A stretch of 64,000 nucleotides of DNA from Mucilaginibacter sp. L3T2-6 (GCF_030519355.1 NZ_JAUMKC010000013.1:102476-166475); one strand, 5' to 3'. Shown: positions 1-9,523, numbered from the stretch's first letter. Numbers and translations: made by a program. Notes: generated by a model from the sequence alone, not told the origin.

Positions 1-1
1 C

Positions 2-88
2 AGGAAAACGCTGGATATGAGCAAAAATGAGTCGTGCATCAGATGTGTATGTTCATTAAATCTGCCGCCAATGGCAAAACCGGCATGA
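2..88 (+). CDS. possible 3' end of an upstream gene (partial)
   Basis: A reading frame is open from the window edge to a TGA at 86-88 and encodes 28 residues, including a cysteine cluster (CIRCVC) and a proline pair. It ends 9 bases before the radical SAM gene, which fits the tight packing of this operon. The fragment is too short to identify. The cysteine cluster weakly recalls the end of a ferredoxin-like protein, but one cysteine of a full 4Fe-4S motif is missing. It may equally be chance open frame. Confidence 0.2.
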   Translation, partial: RKTLDMSKNESCIRCVCSLNLPPMAKPA

Positions 89-97
89 TTAATAAAT

Positions 98-1558
98 ATG
101 AAGAGTATTCTGTTTTCACATTCCTACTTTTTACGTTTCGACCCGAAACAATGGGCCCTGGGGCAGCCATATCCGCCATTGGGTACCATCTATGCTGCTG
201 CGCTGCTGCGCGAAAGCGGGTATAAAGTATCGCTTTTCGATACCATGTTCGTGGCCAATCCACAGGAAGTAAAAACGGCCCTGGATCAATTGAAGCCTGA
301 TTATTTTGTAGTGTATGACGATGGCTTTAACTACCTAACCAAAATGTGTCTCACCAATATGCGCGAGGCTGCATTTGAGATGTTTAAAATAGCGAAGGCC
401 AGGGGCTGCACTGTTATCGTTTCCAGTTCCGACTCAACCGACCACTACGCGGAATACCTTGCACGGGGCGCCGATTTTGTAATCATCGGTGAGGCGGAAC
501 AAACGTTATTACAGCTCGTCAATCATATTGAAGCCGGACCTAATGCTTTCAATACTATATCCGGGCTGGCTTATTGTACAGACGGTGTCATCACCAAAAC
601 ACCCGGTCGGCCGGTTCTTAAAGACCTTGACAGCCTGCCTTTGCCTGCCTGGGATCTGGTGGATATTGAAACTTACCGGCAAACCTGGTTAAAACACACC
701 GGCTATTTTTCGCTCAATATCGGTACAACCCGGGGGTGTCCATTCAAGTGTAACTGGTGTGCCAAGCCGATATACGGGAACCGGTATAATTCGCGTAGTC
801 CCGGTAATGTTGTAGCTGAAATTAAAATGCTAAGCGAACACTACCAAATGGACCATATTTGGTTTTGCGATGATATATTCGGCTTAAAGCCCGGCTGGGT
901 AAAAGAGTTCGCTGAACTGCTGAATCTTGAAAATGTAAAAATCAGGTTTAAGATACAGTCGCGCGCCGATTTGTTGTGTGATGAAGAAACTGTGAAAGCG
1001 CTGGCATCTGCAGGCTGCGAGAACATTTGGATAGGGGCGGAGAGCGGTTCCCAGGCTATACTCGACGCAATGGATAAAGGTATCTCAGTCAATCAAATCC
1101 GCGATGCCACACGGATGATGAAGAAAAATGCTATCAAGCCCTCGTTCTTTATCCAATTCGGTTATCCTGGCGAGCAAAAGGAGGATATCAGGCTCACAAT
1201 AAACATGATAAATGAGTTATTGCCATACGAAATAGGTATCTCCGTATCATACCCGTTACCCGGAACTGTTTTTTATGAAAGGGTGAAAGCCGACCTCAAA
1301 AAGAAAACCAACTGGACGGACTCTGACGAGATGGCTTTGATGTTCAGCAATACTTTTCCGCCATCCTATTACAAGCAGTTACATAAATACGTCCACCAGA
1401 ATTATCATAAACATTTGGCCAGGAATAGCCTTGCCAAGCTGATAAACAACCCTTTTGGGGCTAATTTAAAAAGCATCAAAAGGGGTTTGTCGGTTGTCTA
1501 CCATGCGCCTGCGACTTTAATTGAAGGCATTAAGTTGCGTAAATTGGAGAAAGTATGA
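98..1558 (+). CDS. B12-binding-type radical SAM protein
   Basis: A 486-residue protein of the cobalamin-dependent radical SAM type (class B or BchE-like). Residues 1-160 form a B12-binding-like Rossmann domain with the usual start (PPLG near residue 26) and a GEAE segment near 131. The radical SAM core follows with CPFKCNWC giving C214, C218 and C221 as ligands of the 4Fe-4S cluster. Enzymes of this kind methylate unreactive carbons or rearrange rings; the substrate cannot be told from sequence. The next gene, a methyltransferase, overlaps its stop by 4 bases (ATGA), so the two are probably translated together. Lying next to a polysaccharide cluster, it may modify a sugar or lipid; that is inference. 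Confidence 0.85.
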   Translation: MKSILFSHSYFLRFDPKQWALGQPYPPLGTIYAAALLRESGYKVSLFDTMFVANPQEVKTALDQLKPDYFVVYDDGFNYLTKMCLTNMREAAFEMFKIAKARGCTVIVSSSDSTDHYAEYLARGADFVIIGEAEQTLLQLVNHIEAGPNAFNTISGLAYCTDGVITKTPGRPVLKDLDSLPLPAWDLVDIETYRQTWLKHTGYFSLNIGTTRGCPFKCNWCAKPIYGNRYNSRSPGNVVAEIKMLSEHYQMDHIWFCDDIFGLKPGWVKEFAELLNLENVKIRFKIQSRADLLCDEETVKALASAGCENIWIGAESGSQAILDAMDKGISVNQIRDATRMMKKNAIKPSFFIQFGYPGEQKEDIRLTINMINELLPYEIGISVSYPLPGTVFYERVKADLKKKTNWTDSDEMALMFSNTFPPSYYKQLHKYVHQNYHKHLARNSLAKLINNPFGANLKSIKRGLSVVYHAPATLIEGIKLRKLEKV

Positions 1559-2382
1559 TGAAAGTTGGGCACGCCAATATCAACGAGCAGCAAGCAGAGT
1601 TAGCGTTCAGCACTCAATCCGTTATATTCGATAAGCTATACGCCGCCAACACCACCATCAATTATAAGCGGGGCCGGGTACGAAGTCACGTTTTAAAACT
1701 ATTGAAACCTGGTAGCTTGATTTTAGAATTGAACAGCGGAACCGGCGAGGATGCTTTGTTTTTTGCAGCAAAAGGACACCACGTGCATGCTACCGATATA
1801 TCAACTGGCATGCAGGAGCAACTAAAGCAAAAAGTTGTTGAGTATGCAATGACTGACTTGGTAAGCACAGAAATAAACTCATACACACAACTCGGTCAAC
1901 TCAAAAACCGAGGGCCATATGACCATATATTTTCCAATTTTGCCGGCCTTAACTGTACCGATGAACTGGAAAAAGTTTTAGCCTCATTTGATGAGCTTTT
2001 AAAACCCGGAGGTACCGTTACTCTGGTCATCCTCCCGAAATTTTGCCTTTGGGAAATATTGATGCTCTTAAAAGGCAAATTCCGCACGGCTTTCCGAAGA
2101 TTGTTTGCAGGCAAAGGCTCAAAGGCGCATATCGAGGGCGTTTATTTTAAATGCTGGTATTATAATCCGTCATTTATTGAAAGATATCTTAAAGATAATT
2201 TTGACGTATTGGGTTTGGAAGGTTTATGTACCATTGTTCCACCGTCATACATTGAGGGATTTGCCGAAAAATATCCATGCTTATATAACTTTCTCAAAAA
2301 GCAGGAGGATAAATTGAAAACTTCCTGGCCCTGGAAATTTATTGGGGATTATTATATTATATCGCTTAAAAAGAGAAATTGA
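1555..2382 (+). CDS. class I SAM-dependent methyltransferase
   Basis: A 275-residue Rossmann-fold methyltransferase. Motif I is visible near residues 57-70 (LELNSGTGEDALFFA) with the acidic residue of motif II in HATDIS about 20 residues later. A second part (residues 160-275), rich in aromatic residues, probably binds the acceptor. No signal peptide or membrane segment is present, so it is cytoplasmic. The start overlaps the stop of the radical SAM gene, and a second in-frame ATG follows at once, so either may be used. It converges on the leftward nucleotidyltransferase gene with a 24-base gap. The acceptor is unknown; a glycan, lipid or quinone precursor is possible. Confidence 0.8.
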   Translation: MMKVGHANINEQQAELAFSTQSVIFDKLYAANTTINYKRGRVRSHVLKLLKPGSLILELNSGTGEDALFFAAKGHHVHATDISTGMQEQLKQKVVEYAMTDLVSTEINSYTQLGQLKNRGPYDHIFSNFAGLNCTDELEKVLASFDELLKPGGTVTLVILPKFCLWEILMLLKGKFRTAFRRLFAGKGSKAHIEGVYFKCWYYNPSFIERYLKDNFDVLGLEGLCTIVPPSYIEGFAEKYPCLYNFLKKQEDKLKTSWPWKFIGDYYIISLKKRN

Positions 2383-2406
2383 TGTCTGCCAATATCAAAG
2401 GATAAT

Positions 2407-3363
2407 TCAGTGAGCCATATTTTCCATATAGTCTTTTAAAATCCGGTCCATTCTGTATTGATATCGAACTAATAACTTGTTCTGGAAATTCTTTGGGTCT
2501 GGCTTGGCAAAATGTTTGCCAGTTATCATGCCCATCACTATACCGCGGCTGTTGAGCTTTTCCTGTTGAGTCTTTTTTAACCAACGGACGCTCGTAATTT
2601 TCATCAGCAGGTTATCGAGTTTATTGCCAGCGTGATTATTGAATGTCAATTCCAGAAGGCTTTTGAAAATATATGTTCGCACGGGCTGCGCACGGGAAAC
2701 CCGCATGGTCTTGTTAGGAAGATATTCTCTTATCCAGGCGTTGGCGGCAAAAAAACGCTCAAATACAACATCGCCCTGCAACGGAATTAATGTAGCGATT
2801 TCAATTGCCGTGTAAGTGTTCTTTTCAACTATCTCGAGTTGCTGCTCGTCGATATAATAATTCATACAAAACAGGTGCTCTTTGTTAAACAGAAAAGTTA
2901 GCTTTTTGAAGCAATGCATAATAGTCCGGGCTATCCATAGTTTATTCTTTGCAGTAATGATAAACAGATCGATGTCTGAACCGTCGTCTGCATAATTTTT
3001 TGATAGCGAGCCGGATACTGCGACACCGCGTACGTAAGGAAACCGGATAAGAAGATTGCCAACCTTCTCCGCAATCTTAATTAATCCGGCAGCTTTTTTA
3101 TTGCCCTCGTTACGCCGAACCACCAGGTAGTGGTCGTTTTTGAGTGTGTAGAATTTGTCGAACTGGAAGATAACGCCGGCGTTAAGCAGGTTGCGGAGGC
3201 CATCCTCAAATACATCAAAGCTATGTTTCTTTTTTAAGAACAGATAAATTTCGGCCCTCGATAATGGATAATCAAACAAGTCGAAGTAAGACAGGGTTTC
3301 TAATATTTGCTCCTTTACTGCTGACAAGCTATTGCTGATTATAGTGTATGAGTTCTGTTGCAT
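2407..3363 (-). CDS. nucleotidyltransferase-fold protein (pol beta superfamily)
   Basis: A 318-residue protein with the signature of the DNA polymerase beta-type nucleotidyltransferases: GS at residues 118-119 and the metal-binding pair D130 and D132 in SDIDLFIIT. A winged-helix-like segment occupies about residues 18-65. The rest resembles the uncharacterised nucleotidyltransferase-domain proteins found in Bacteroidota polysaccharide regions. It is the last gene of the leftward operon, 17 bases after the Wzy-like gene. It may transfer a nucleotide or phospho-group to a small molecule or protein. The substrate is unknown, and no toxin-antitoxin partner such as a HEPN protein is next to it. 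Confidence 0.7.
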   Translation of the reverse strand: MQQNSYTIISNSLSAVKEQILETLSYFDLFDYPLSRAEIYLFLKKKHSFDVFEDGLRNLLNAGVIFQFDKFYTLKNDHYLVVRRNEGNKKAAGLIKIAEKVGNLLIRFPYVRGVAVSGSLSKNYADDGSDIDLFIITAKNKLWIARTIMHCFKKLTFLFNKEHLFCMNYYIDEQQLEIVEKNTYTAIEIATLIPLQGDVVFERFFAANAWIREYLPNKTMRVSRAQPVRTYIFKSLLELTFNNHAGNKLDNLLMKITSVRWLKKTQQEKLNSRGIVMGMITGKHFAKPDPKNFQNKLLVRYQYRMDRILKDYMENMAH

Positions 3364-3380
3364 TTACCGTTTAAGTTGAA

Positions 3381-4703
3381 TTAGCTTTGTAATAAAGACG
3401 GCCCGATAGCTGTATTGGTTGCCCCTGGCGATGAATATTTATGTTTCTTTTGCTGCTTTTTGACTTGTATTTCATCTTCCGTTGAAAAAATAAAAAGCGA
3501 GTAGAAGAATGCATAATAAATGACGCCTTTATCTACGTCTAGAATGTTTTCTGAACAAGACACGGTTGCGATGATTAGCATAAAAGAGAAGAACAACAAG
3601 TTTCTGTTTTTAATTGAAACCTGTAAGCCGAATACCAGGTTTGCCAGGTAAACAAATAACCCGATTATGCCAGATTTTATTAGAAAGCTTAGGTATTCGT
3701 TGTGCGCATTCAGATTATGTAAAAAAGAATTGTATAGCTTGTTCTTAAAAAAGGCATCGTGAAGCAGCCCCACTTCTGTCCCTGTGCCGTAGCCGATTAT
3801 GGGCTTCTTCTTTATCAAATCTAGTATCACGTGCCACCTTGCCAGACGCGAATCCAATATGTCGCCTTTTTTGGCGGGAGAGAGATCTGTTGTCAATTCA
3901 GTAACATATCGCTCATTGAATGTTTTAGAATAAAGAATGCCGGCAACTATAAGAATTGATAATGAAGCACTGATCAGCAAGTATCTAATGCGCTTTGAGC
4001 TTTCAAGCAGAAACCATGGAACAGCGATATTGATGATTAAAAACAGGGCGACAAAAACCGACTTAGAGCTAAGCTGAACGATTCCGGCGATTAGAATTAA
4101 ACAGCCTGTTAAATATAACATCCTCTTGCTTCGCGACGGCTCCTTCATTAACATGCTTAAAAAAAACACCAATGCCAACGCTATCTGCATTGAAAAGAAA
4201 GTGGCATGCATGTTTATCGGCTCCGAAAAGTTGTGGTTGGCGAAATTGCTTGAAAAAAGCATAGAATAAGGCAGATTAAAGTGCCTAAGGGTGACCAGCG
4301 CATCTGCATAAAGATATAATACGGTAAGTGTACAGACTATTGAATACGATAGGAAAAGCCTGTCGCGATACTTTTTTATGTCGCATGGATTGAGAGAAAA
4401 CAATATAGGTATGAGGAGTATCGCAATTCTTCTCCCGATTTCTGTGCCTGCCCCTGGCCTGTCCGTACTGTAAATCGCACATAAAACGGTAACCATAAAT
4501 ACCGCCTGCAGTACATACATCTGGGAATTAAAGATGGGTTTAATTGAACTTTTTTGAAGATGGATAATGGTGTGCAGCGTATAGCTTACTAAAATCAGAT
4601 GACTATAAAACATGTCGAATGGCAGCGAAGCCAATAGCAATACAAGATGGTAAAAGCTTATCCTATTGGTCAGGCTGTCATTGATGCTAAACAATCTGCT
4701 CAT
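3381..4703 (-). CDS. O-antigen ligase/polymerase (Wzy-like) membrane protein
   Basis: A 440-residue integral membrane protein with about 10-11 hydrophobic segments and a larger outside loop around residues 270-330. The loop carries the family's GYGTGTE and the HNLNAHNEYLSFLIKSG motif followed by GIIGL, typical of the O-antigen ligase/Wzy_C superfamily (PF04932). Members polymerise undecaprenyl-linked repeat units or transfer finished polymer to an acceptor in the periplasm. Its start overlaps the end of the upstream glycosyltransferase by 17 bases, indicating coupled translation. A second protein of this superfamily lies in the same operon, so one may be polymerase and the other ligase. Confidence 0.8.
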   Translation of the reverse strand: MSRLFSINDSLTNRISFYHLVLLLASLPFDMFYSHLILVSYTLHTIIHLQKSSIKPIFNSQMYVLQAVFMVTVLCAIYSTDRPGAGTEIGRRIAILLIPILFSLNPCDIKKYRDRLFLSYSIVCTLTVLYLYADALVTLRHFNLPYSMLFSSNFANHNFSEPINMHATFFSMQIALALVFFLSMLMKEPSRSKRMLYLTGCLILIAGIVQLSSKSVFVALFLIINIAVPWFLLESSKRIRYLLISASLSILIVAGILYSKTFNERYVTELTTDLSPAKKGDILDSRLARWHVILDLIKKKPIIGYGTGTEVGLLHDAFFKNKLYNSFLHNLNAHNEYLSFLIKSGIIGLFVYLANLVFGLQVSIKNRNLLFFSFMLIIATVSCSENILDVDKGVIYYAFFYSLFIFSTEDEIQVKKQQKKHKYSSPGATNTAIGPSLLQS

Positions 4704-5808
4704 AGTTTGATTTCCTGTAGCACTCTAAAATGTATTGCTCATATTGGTCGATTACCTTTTCCCAGTTAAACTGGTATTTAATCTTGTGCAGGTTGTTGCT
4801 CACCATTGCCTGCTCAGGACCCCGGCGTTGCACGGTTTCCACCAGGTTGCGCACTTCTTTTGAGTTAGAGAAGTAAAATGCGTCCGAATTCAGCACCGAT
4901 TTATTGAAGGGATTGTTATGCGCTGCGATAAGCGCCTCGCTGGCCATGGCTTCCAATAATGATGGGTTTGTGCCGCCTACGCTGTGCCCATGAAAATACA
5001 GGTACGAGTTATTTTGCAGCGCGCGTACTTTGGCAGTATCAAAAATCGACCCTTTAAATTCAATACGCTCATCATTTTTAAATTTATGGGTGATGAACTT
5101 ACCAAAGCGGTTACCTGTGTCGCCCAGCACCATAAATTTGCGATGCGAGCTACTGTTGTTAAAGCCTTCCAGTATAGGCTCGATATTATTTTCAGGCTCC
5201 ATACGGGCCATCAGCAAAAAATAATCTTCTTTTAGCGCATCCTCAATACCTATTTGCTCGCGTTCCTCTTTTGAGAACAGATCGGCTCCGTAAGGAATAT
5301 ATTTGCTTTCTATGTTGTACTTTTCAGTTAAATAGGCCTTGATGACGAGTGAGTCAGATATATAATACTTGCTGTATTTAACAGCTAGCTTTTCAGCATA
5401 TTTTAGAAACTTCTGCACCGCGGCCGAATATTTTGAACGTTTCCACTCCAGCCCGTCCATATTGGTAATGATTGTACTGTTAATAGGATACAATTTGCCC
5501 CAAACAGAACTGCTGGTGTAACCCATAATCAGAATAGCATCAAAATTCTGTTTGCGGGCGTCCAGCAAACAGTTAAAGTCGTACACAAACTGACCTGCCG
5601 TCCCTACCAGGTATTCCGGATCAAAGCAATGCCTTATTTTTACACCGTTCCATGCGTCTTCCCTAAACGGATGGTTATGAGAATTATAAACCGTTACCGA
5701 GTGCCCCCTTTTCACCAATCCTTCTGACACGTATTCGGATATATGCTCGAAACCGCCGTAATAGTTCGGGATACCCCTTGTACCTAAAATTCCTATCCGT
5801 AACTTCAT
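4687..5808 (-). CDS. GT4-fold glycosyltransferase with DUF1972 domain
   Basis: A 373-residue cytoplasmic glycosyltransferase with GT-B fold. The N-terminus (GTRGIPNYYGGFEH) is the hallmark of the DUF1972 domain found in rhamnosyltransferase-like enzymes of polysaccharide clusters. The C-terminal half holds the nucleotide-sugar site, including HSVGGTNPSLLEAMAS near residue 275, where the glutamate of the EX7E motif lies. It overlaps the next gene upstream by 4 bases and the gene downstream by 17. The donor is likely dTDP-rhamnose or another deoxyhexose by family resemblance, but this is not proven by sequence. Confidence 0.85.
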   Translation of the reverse strand: MKLRIGILGTRGIPNYYGGFEHISEYVSEGLVKRGHSVTVYNSHNHPFREDAWNGVKIRHCFDPEYLVGTAGQFVYDFNCLLDARKQNFDAILIMGYTSSSVWGKLYPINSTIITNMDGLEWKRSKYSAAVQKFLKYAEKLAVKYSKYYISDSLVIKAYLTEKYNIESKYIPYGADLFSKEEREQIGIEDALKEDYFLLMARMEPENNIEPILEGFNNSSSHRKFMVLGDTGNRFGKFITHKFKNDERIEFKGSIFDTAKVRALQNNSYLYFHGHSVGGTNPSLLEAMASEALIAAHNNPFNKSVLNSDAFYFSNSKEVRNLVETVQRRGPEQAMVSNNLHKIKYQFNWEKVIDQYEQYILECYRKSNYEQIV

Positions 5809-6881
5809 GCTATAACTGCTGTTTTGTATGCCTTTAAGGTTTGTTGTGCGGCCTGTTTCCAGGTATAATTCTTTAATATTCTTGCTAATAGGTCCTTATT
5901 AAAAGGCGCTTTTCCAGCCTGTACTACTGCCCGTAAAATGCTCTCTGTGCTCTCTGGCTCACAATAAATGGCGTCTTTACCAAAATAATCCCGGGTGTCT
6001 CCTTTATCAGTTATTACTATGTTACAGTGCATAACGGTTGCCTCGATAGAACTTAATCCTGTAGTTTCGAACCAACTTGGTAAAATATGTACTTTGGCGC
6101 GCTGCAGGTAGCTAATCAATTCTTCGTGCGGGAGACGGCCGGCAAAGCTTACGTTGGCCGCAGCCTCAGCCTGGCATTGATGATAATAATCCAGCTGATT
6201 GGGCGCGGGTGCGCCAATAATAACCAGTTTAAACCGAGTATTATTTAATGCCCTGATTAAGTTCAGCTGATTTTTACGGCCTTCGATCCGGGCAACGCAA
6301 AGCACCAGGTTTTCATCCTTGGGCAGGCTGGGATCAAATGGAAATCTTTCAGGATTTATTCCATTGGCGATGATTACATGCCGGGCATTGTTCGGGTAGC
6401 TTTCCTTTACCCGCTTTAATTCCGACTCGGAATTCGGCAGGATAATATTAGCGCGGTTTAATAGTTCTATTATGCTTTTTTTTTGTCCTTTCCATAAGTA
6501 GTCGATTCCGGAGAGGTGGTCTCTTCCTAAAATCCATCGGGCCACGGTCTTCAGGTATTCCACGCTGTCAGCGGGCAGGCGCGTAAATATAGCGCCAGCG
6601 CCGTTTCGGTTATATTGGTAATAATCGCCATAGGTGCATAAAATGGTAGAGATAACGAACGGCTTCCCGGCCACTTTGCTGTGATATAAAATATCAGCAG
6701 GGCGTATCAGGTTAAAGAAATGCAGCAGGTCGTATTTGCCGTAGTTGATCTTATCTTTTGACAGCAAAATGTCCACTTCCAACCCCAGGTTGGTAAGCTG
6801 CCGGGCTGTTTGAACCACCTGAACAGTATCTCCGCCGGGTACAGTATATAATGTGCTTCTTGCGATAAACGCTACTTTCAT
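5805..6881 (-). CDS. glycosyltransferase family 4
   Basis: A 358-residue GT-B glycosyltransferase. The N-terminal acceptor domain begins MKVAFIARSTLYTVPGGDTVQV, containing the glycine pair used in donor phosphate binding. The C-terminal domain has the LCVARIEGRKNQ segment and the ETTGLSSIEA motif (EX7E glutamates) around residues 285-295. No membrane anchor is present. It lies between a GT2 gene (4-base gap) and the DUF1972 glycosyltransferase (4-base overlap), so it adds one sugar of the same repeat unit. Donor and linkage are unknown. Confidence 0.85.
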   Translation of the reverse strand: MKVAFIARSTLYTVPGGDTVQVVQTARQLTNLGLEVDILLSKDKINYGKYDLLHFFNLIRPADILYHSKVAGKPFVISTILCTYGDYYQYNRNGAGAIFTRLPADSVEYLKTVARWILGRDHLSGIDYLWKGQKKSIIELLNRANIILPNSESELKRVKESYPNNARHVIIANGINPERFPFDPSLPKDENLVLCVARIEGRKNQLNLIRALNNTRFKLVIIGAPAPNQLDYYHQCQAEAAANVSFAGRLPHEELISYLQRAKVHILPSWFETTGLSSIEATVMHCNIVITDKGDTRDYFGKDAIYCEPESTESILRAVVQAGKAPFNKDLLARILKNYTWKQAAQQTLKAYKTAVIA

Positions 6882-6885
6882 TGCT

Positions 6886-7848
6886 TTAAAATTTACCTTG
6901 CGTCAGGTTATGCAGCCAATTGATAAATCGTTCAGGAAAATAGCTTACTGTATACAGCAGGTAGTTATCCAACCGAAGCGGATGTAGCAGAATTGCCCTT
7001 AACATGTTTGTACGGGCTTTTTCGGGCTGATAATTGTTCAGCAAAAACTTCTTACCGCACAGCGCATAATAAGCGCCATATTTTATTTTAGAGGAATATT
7101 GTTTGCCGCCAATCTGGTAAAGTTTGTCGCCTTCAGCAGCCGTTATGTTTCTGTTTTTTAATGTAGAATACTTGATGGCCCGGAATTTCCTGGTGCGCCA
7201 TTTTTCGTCGATGGTTACCGATTCCGGGTTCAGCCGTACCTTTATCAGCGCTTGCGACAGGTTGCACGCCTTTTCGTTCCTTAACAGATTTACCCATAGA
7301 AAATGGTCTTCATAGGTGTAAGCGTGCTCGTTGTAGCCGCCGCTTTTTACAACAGCATCTTTTTTATAAAATACACTGGAATGGATAAATGGACAGATGG
7401 TGTATTGCAACTGCTGTATTTCTTCGTTCAAATGCCCCTCGGGATGATGAGTGAAAATGTAGTGGCCATCAGCGTCCATATACTCTGCGGCTGAGCCGAT
7501 AATTGAGTAATCGGGATAATTGGTAATGAACTGGTATTGAACTTTCAGGCGATCAGGCAGGCAAATGTCATCCGCATCAAAACGGGCAATATAGGTCGCG
7601 CGCGCATGTTCTAAGCCCAGGTTGAGTGCTGCAGAAACACCCTTGTTTTCCTGGCTTATGACAACAATTCGGCGGTCGTGAAAGGAATTGATGACTTCCA
7701 GTGTATTGTCTGTAGAGCCGTCATTAATAATAAGCAACTCAAAATCGGTAAAAGTTTGGCTAAGTACCGACGAAATAGCTTCGCCAATATATTTACCTGC
7801 ATTATAAGCCGGCATCAAAACCGTAACTTTCGGATTGTCAGGAGGCAT
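6886..7848 (-). CDS. glycosyltransferase family 2
   Basis: A 320-residue GT-A glycosyltransferase of family GT2. It begins with the standard VTVLMPAYNAGKYIGEAI strand-helix, followed by INDGSTDNT near residue 42 (nucleotide binding) and ARFDADDICLP near residue 93, which carries the DXD metal site. An HSSVFYKK segment and FLWVNLL follow in the acceptor half. The start overlaps the end of the upstream membrane protein gene by 11 bases. It is likely to add a sugar on the cytoplasmic face during assembly of the lipid-linked repeat unit. Confidence 0.87.
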   Translation of the reverse strand: MPPDNPKVTVLMPAYNAGKYIGEAISSVLSQTFTDFELLIINDGSTDNTLEVINSFHDRRIVVISQENKGVSAALNLGLEHARATYIARFDADDICLPDRLKVQYQFITNYPDYSIIGSAAEYMDADGHYIFTHHPEGHLNEEIQQLQYTICPFIHSSVFYKKDAVVKSGGYNEHAYTYEDHFLWVNLLRNEKACNLSQALIKVRLNPESVTIDEKWRTRKFRAIKYSTLKNRNITAAEGDKLYQIGGKQYSSKIKYGAYYALCGKKFLLNNYQPEKARTNMLRAILLHPLRLDNYLLYTVSYFPERFINWLHNLTQGKF

Positions 7849-9523
7849 AAATAGGTTGCGTGTTGTTTTTGATTTCCCTGATATTTAAGAAAAAAAGCAA
7901 TTCAAAAAATACCACCACTGATAATTGCTCGAACCAGTAATCGGTGAAAAAAATCATTAGGAGTAGTAACAGTAGTGGCAGGCCATAACCAAAGCCTTTG
8001 GTGTGCCTGGCGAAAAACCATACATAAAATATTGCGAAGGCCGCTAATCCCGCCAAGCCATATTCTGAAAGCAACTGGTCGTAAACGGAATTTGGACTGT
8101 TAATCAGCGAATGAAAGCCGGCGCGTTTGCTAAAAAAGTTAAGATAAACGTCGAGGTGATTGGACAGAAAGTTGTTATTGATGTAGGTGTGCTTAGTAGG
8201 GTAGCCTCCGGCAAAACCAAAACTGGTTACCCTGAAAGCCAGCTTTGACGAAAAATTGCCCATCCCTGCACCGGCAATTAACTTTACAGGATTATGTACA
8301 AGGAAATCAGCGGTCTGTAAAAAGCTAATTACCTTTCCGGGCTTTCCGGGTCTGTATATTTTTACTGATGAAAGAGGAAGTTGTGCTTTATGAGCTGCAA
8401 TAAAATCCAGCAATACATGCTGGCCCGTTGTAGTATCTGCTACGGATTGGTATGCTGCTGTATGAATTTTCGGGGTATCAATGAATATCCGGCCATTACT
8501 TGTGCGGGGCAGCGAGGCGAGCGCGAAGGGTATCGCAGCCGTTTTCGTAATTTTCAATCTTGATATACTGTCGAGATAATTTTTTGCGATTTGCTGTCTT
8601 GTCTCCTCCTGGTTCGGACTGCTCCCGCAAACCACTCTTACATTTGATATATTAGTTCTTGGTACAGGCGGATGGAATGCCAGACTGATGGTATTCAATG
8701 CATACTTGTCATTTTGCGGCGAAACCTGCGCCATGAAAACCACCAGTAGCATTACGCAAACCATAATAAGGCTTTTCTGGTCCCTGGAGCTGTTAAAAAT
8801 GAATAATAAGGCAAGAACAAAAAACAACGCCATATTTGTAAAATTGCTCCCGGTAAACAACAGCACAATCATGCAAATCAGTACCATCGGGTTATTTTTC
8901 CTAATCATAAAGTAAATAACACCTGCTGCATTAAGTACGGCGTTGGTTGTAGATGTATCGAACGTGAGGCCACGGATGTAATCGCCGGTCCCGATAAAGT
9001 ATTTTTGATGCTGGCCCTGGTAACGGTATGGATTAATGGCATGGGTTTCCCAAACTATAGCGCCATAATTCCCAAAGGAAATAATTGCATTTATAACAAA
9101 GAATGCCAGTATAGTGCGGTGTATTATCTCCGGATCGTCGTTTTCAACGGCGAGTTTCACCTGGTGAACAGCCAGGATACAAAGCAGCCAGAAACCGAGC
9201 CCAGTAAAGAAAACAATCAGGTAATCAGGGTTTGAATACCCTCCGGTGAATACCAGGCTGACAAAGGGAATCAGCATAATTAATAAGTAAAACAAGGGTA
9301 AACGGGAGTTTTTAAAGCTGAAACCAAACTTAAAATCAAATCGGAGTGCGTAGATCAGTATAATTGCCGCAATTTTGACGGCCAGTTTTACATCAAGGAA
9401 AAGCAAGAGAAACAGCAGTAACCTCCAGTCCACCGCGTTAACGGCCTTCTTTAAATTAAAACCCACAATACTGCTTAACATTCTTGATCCATTAAGTATC
9501 GAATGACTTTTTATGCCGTTCAA
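7838..9523 (-). CDS. second O-antigen ligase/polymerase-like membrane protein
   Basis: A 561-residue membrane protein and the first gene of the leftward operon. The N-terminal half contains about eight hydrophobic helices. A long hydrophilic stretch of roughly 200 residues (about 265-465) lies between them and the C-terminal helices. That stretch ends with NSPNSVYDQLLSEYGLAGL, the usual conserved end of the large periplasmic loop in Wzy/O-antigen ligase proteins, and is unusually long. It probably acts in the periplasm on undecaprenyl-linked glycan. With the shorter Wzy-like protein at the other end of the operon, it could represent a polymerase/ligase pair. Confidence 0.72.
   Translation of the reverse strand: MNGIKSHSILNGSRMLSSIVGFNLKKAVNAVDWRLLLFLLLFLDVKLAVKIAAIILIYALRFDFKFGFSFKNSRLPLFYLLIMLIPFVSLVFTGGYSNPDYLIVFFTGLGFWLLCILAVHQVKLAVENDDPEIIHRTILAFFVINAIISFGNYGAIVWETHAINPYRYQGQHQKYFIGTGDYIRGLTFDTSTTNAVLNAAGVIYFMIRKNNPMVLICMIVLLFTGSNFTNMALFFVLALLFIFNSSRDQKSLIMVCVMLLVVFMAQVSPQNDKYALNTISLAFHPPVPRTNISNVRVVCGSSPNQEETRQQIAKNYLDSISRLKITKTAAIPFALASLPRTSNGRIFIDTPKIHTAAYQSVADTTTGQHVLLDFIAAHKAQLPLSSVKIYRPGKPGKVISFLQTADFLVHNPVKLIAGAGMGNFSSKLAFRVTSFGFAGGYPTKHTYINNNFLSNHLDVYLNFFSKRAGFHSLINSPNSVYDQLLSEYGLAGLAAFAIFYVWFFARHTKGFGYGLPLLLLLLMIFFTDYWFEQLSVVVFFELLFFLNIREIKNNTQPIYAS

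Noticed and set aside
2407..3363. Toxin-antitoxin role for the nucleotidyltransferase (MNT/HEPN type)
   Set aside because: The protein is about twice the length of MNT antitoxins and no HEPN partner is adjacent.
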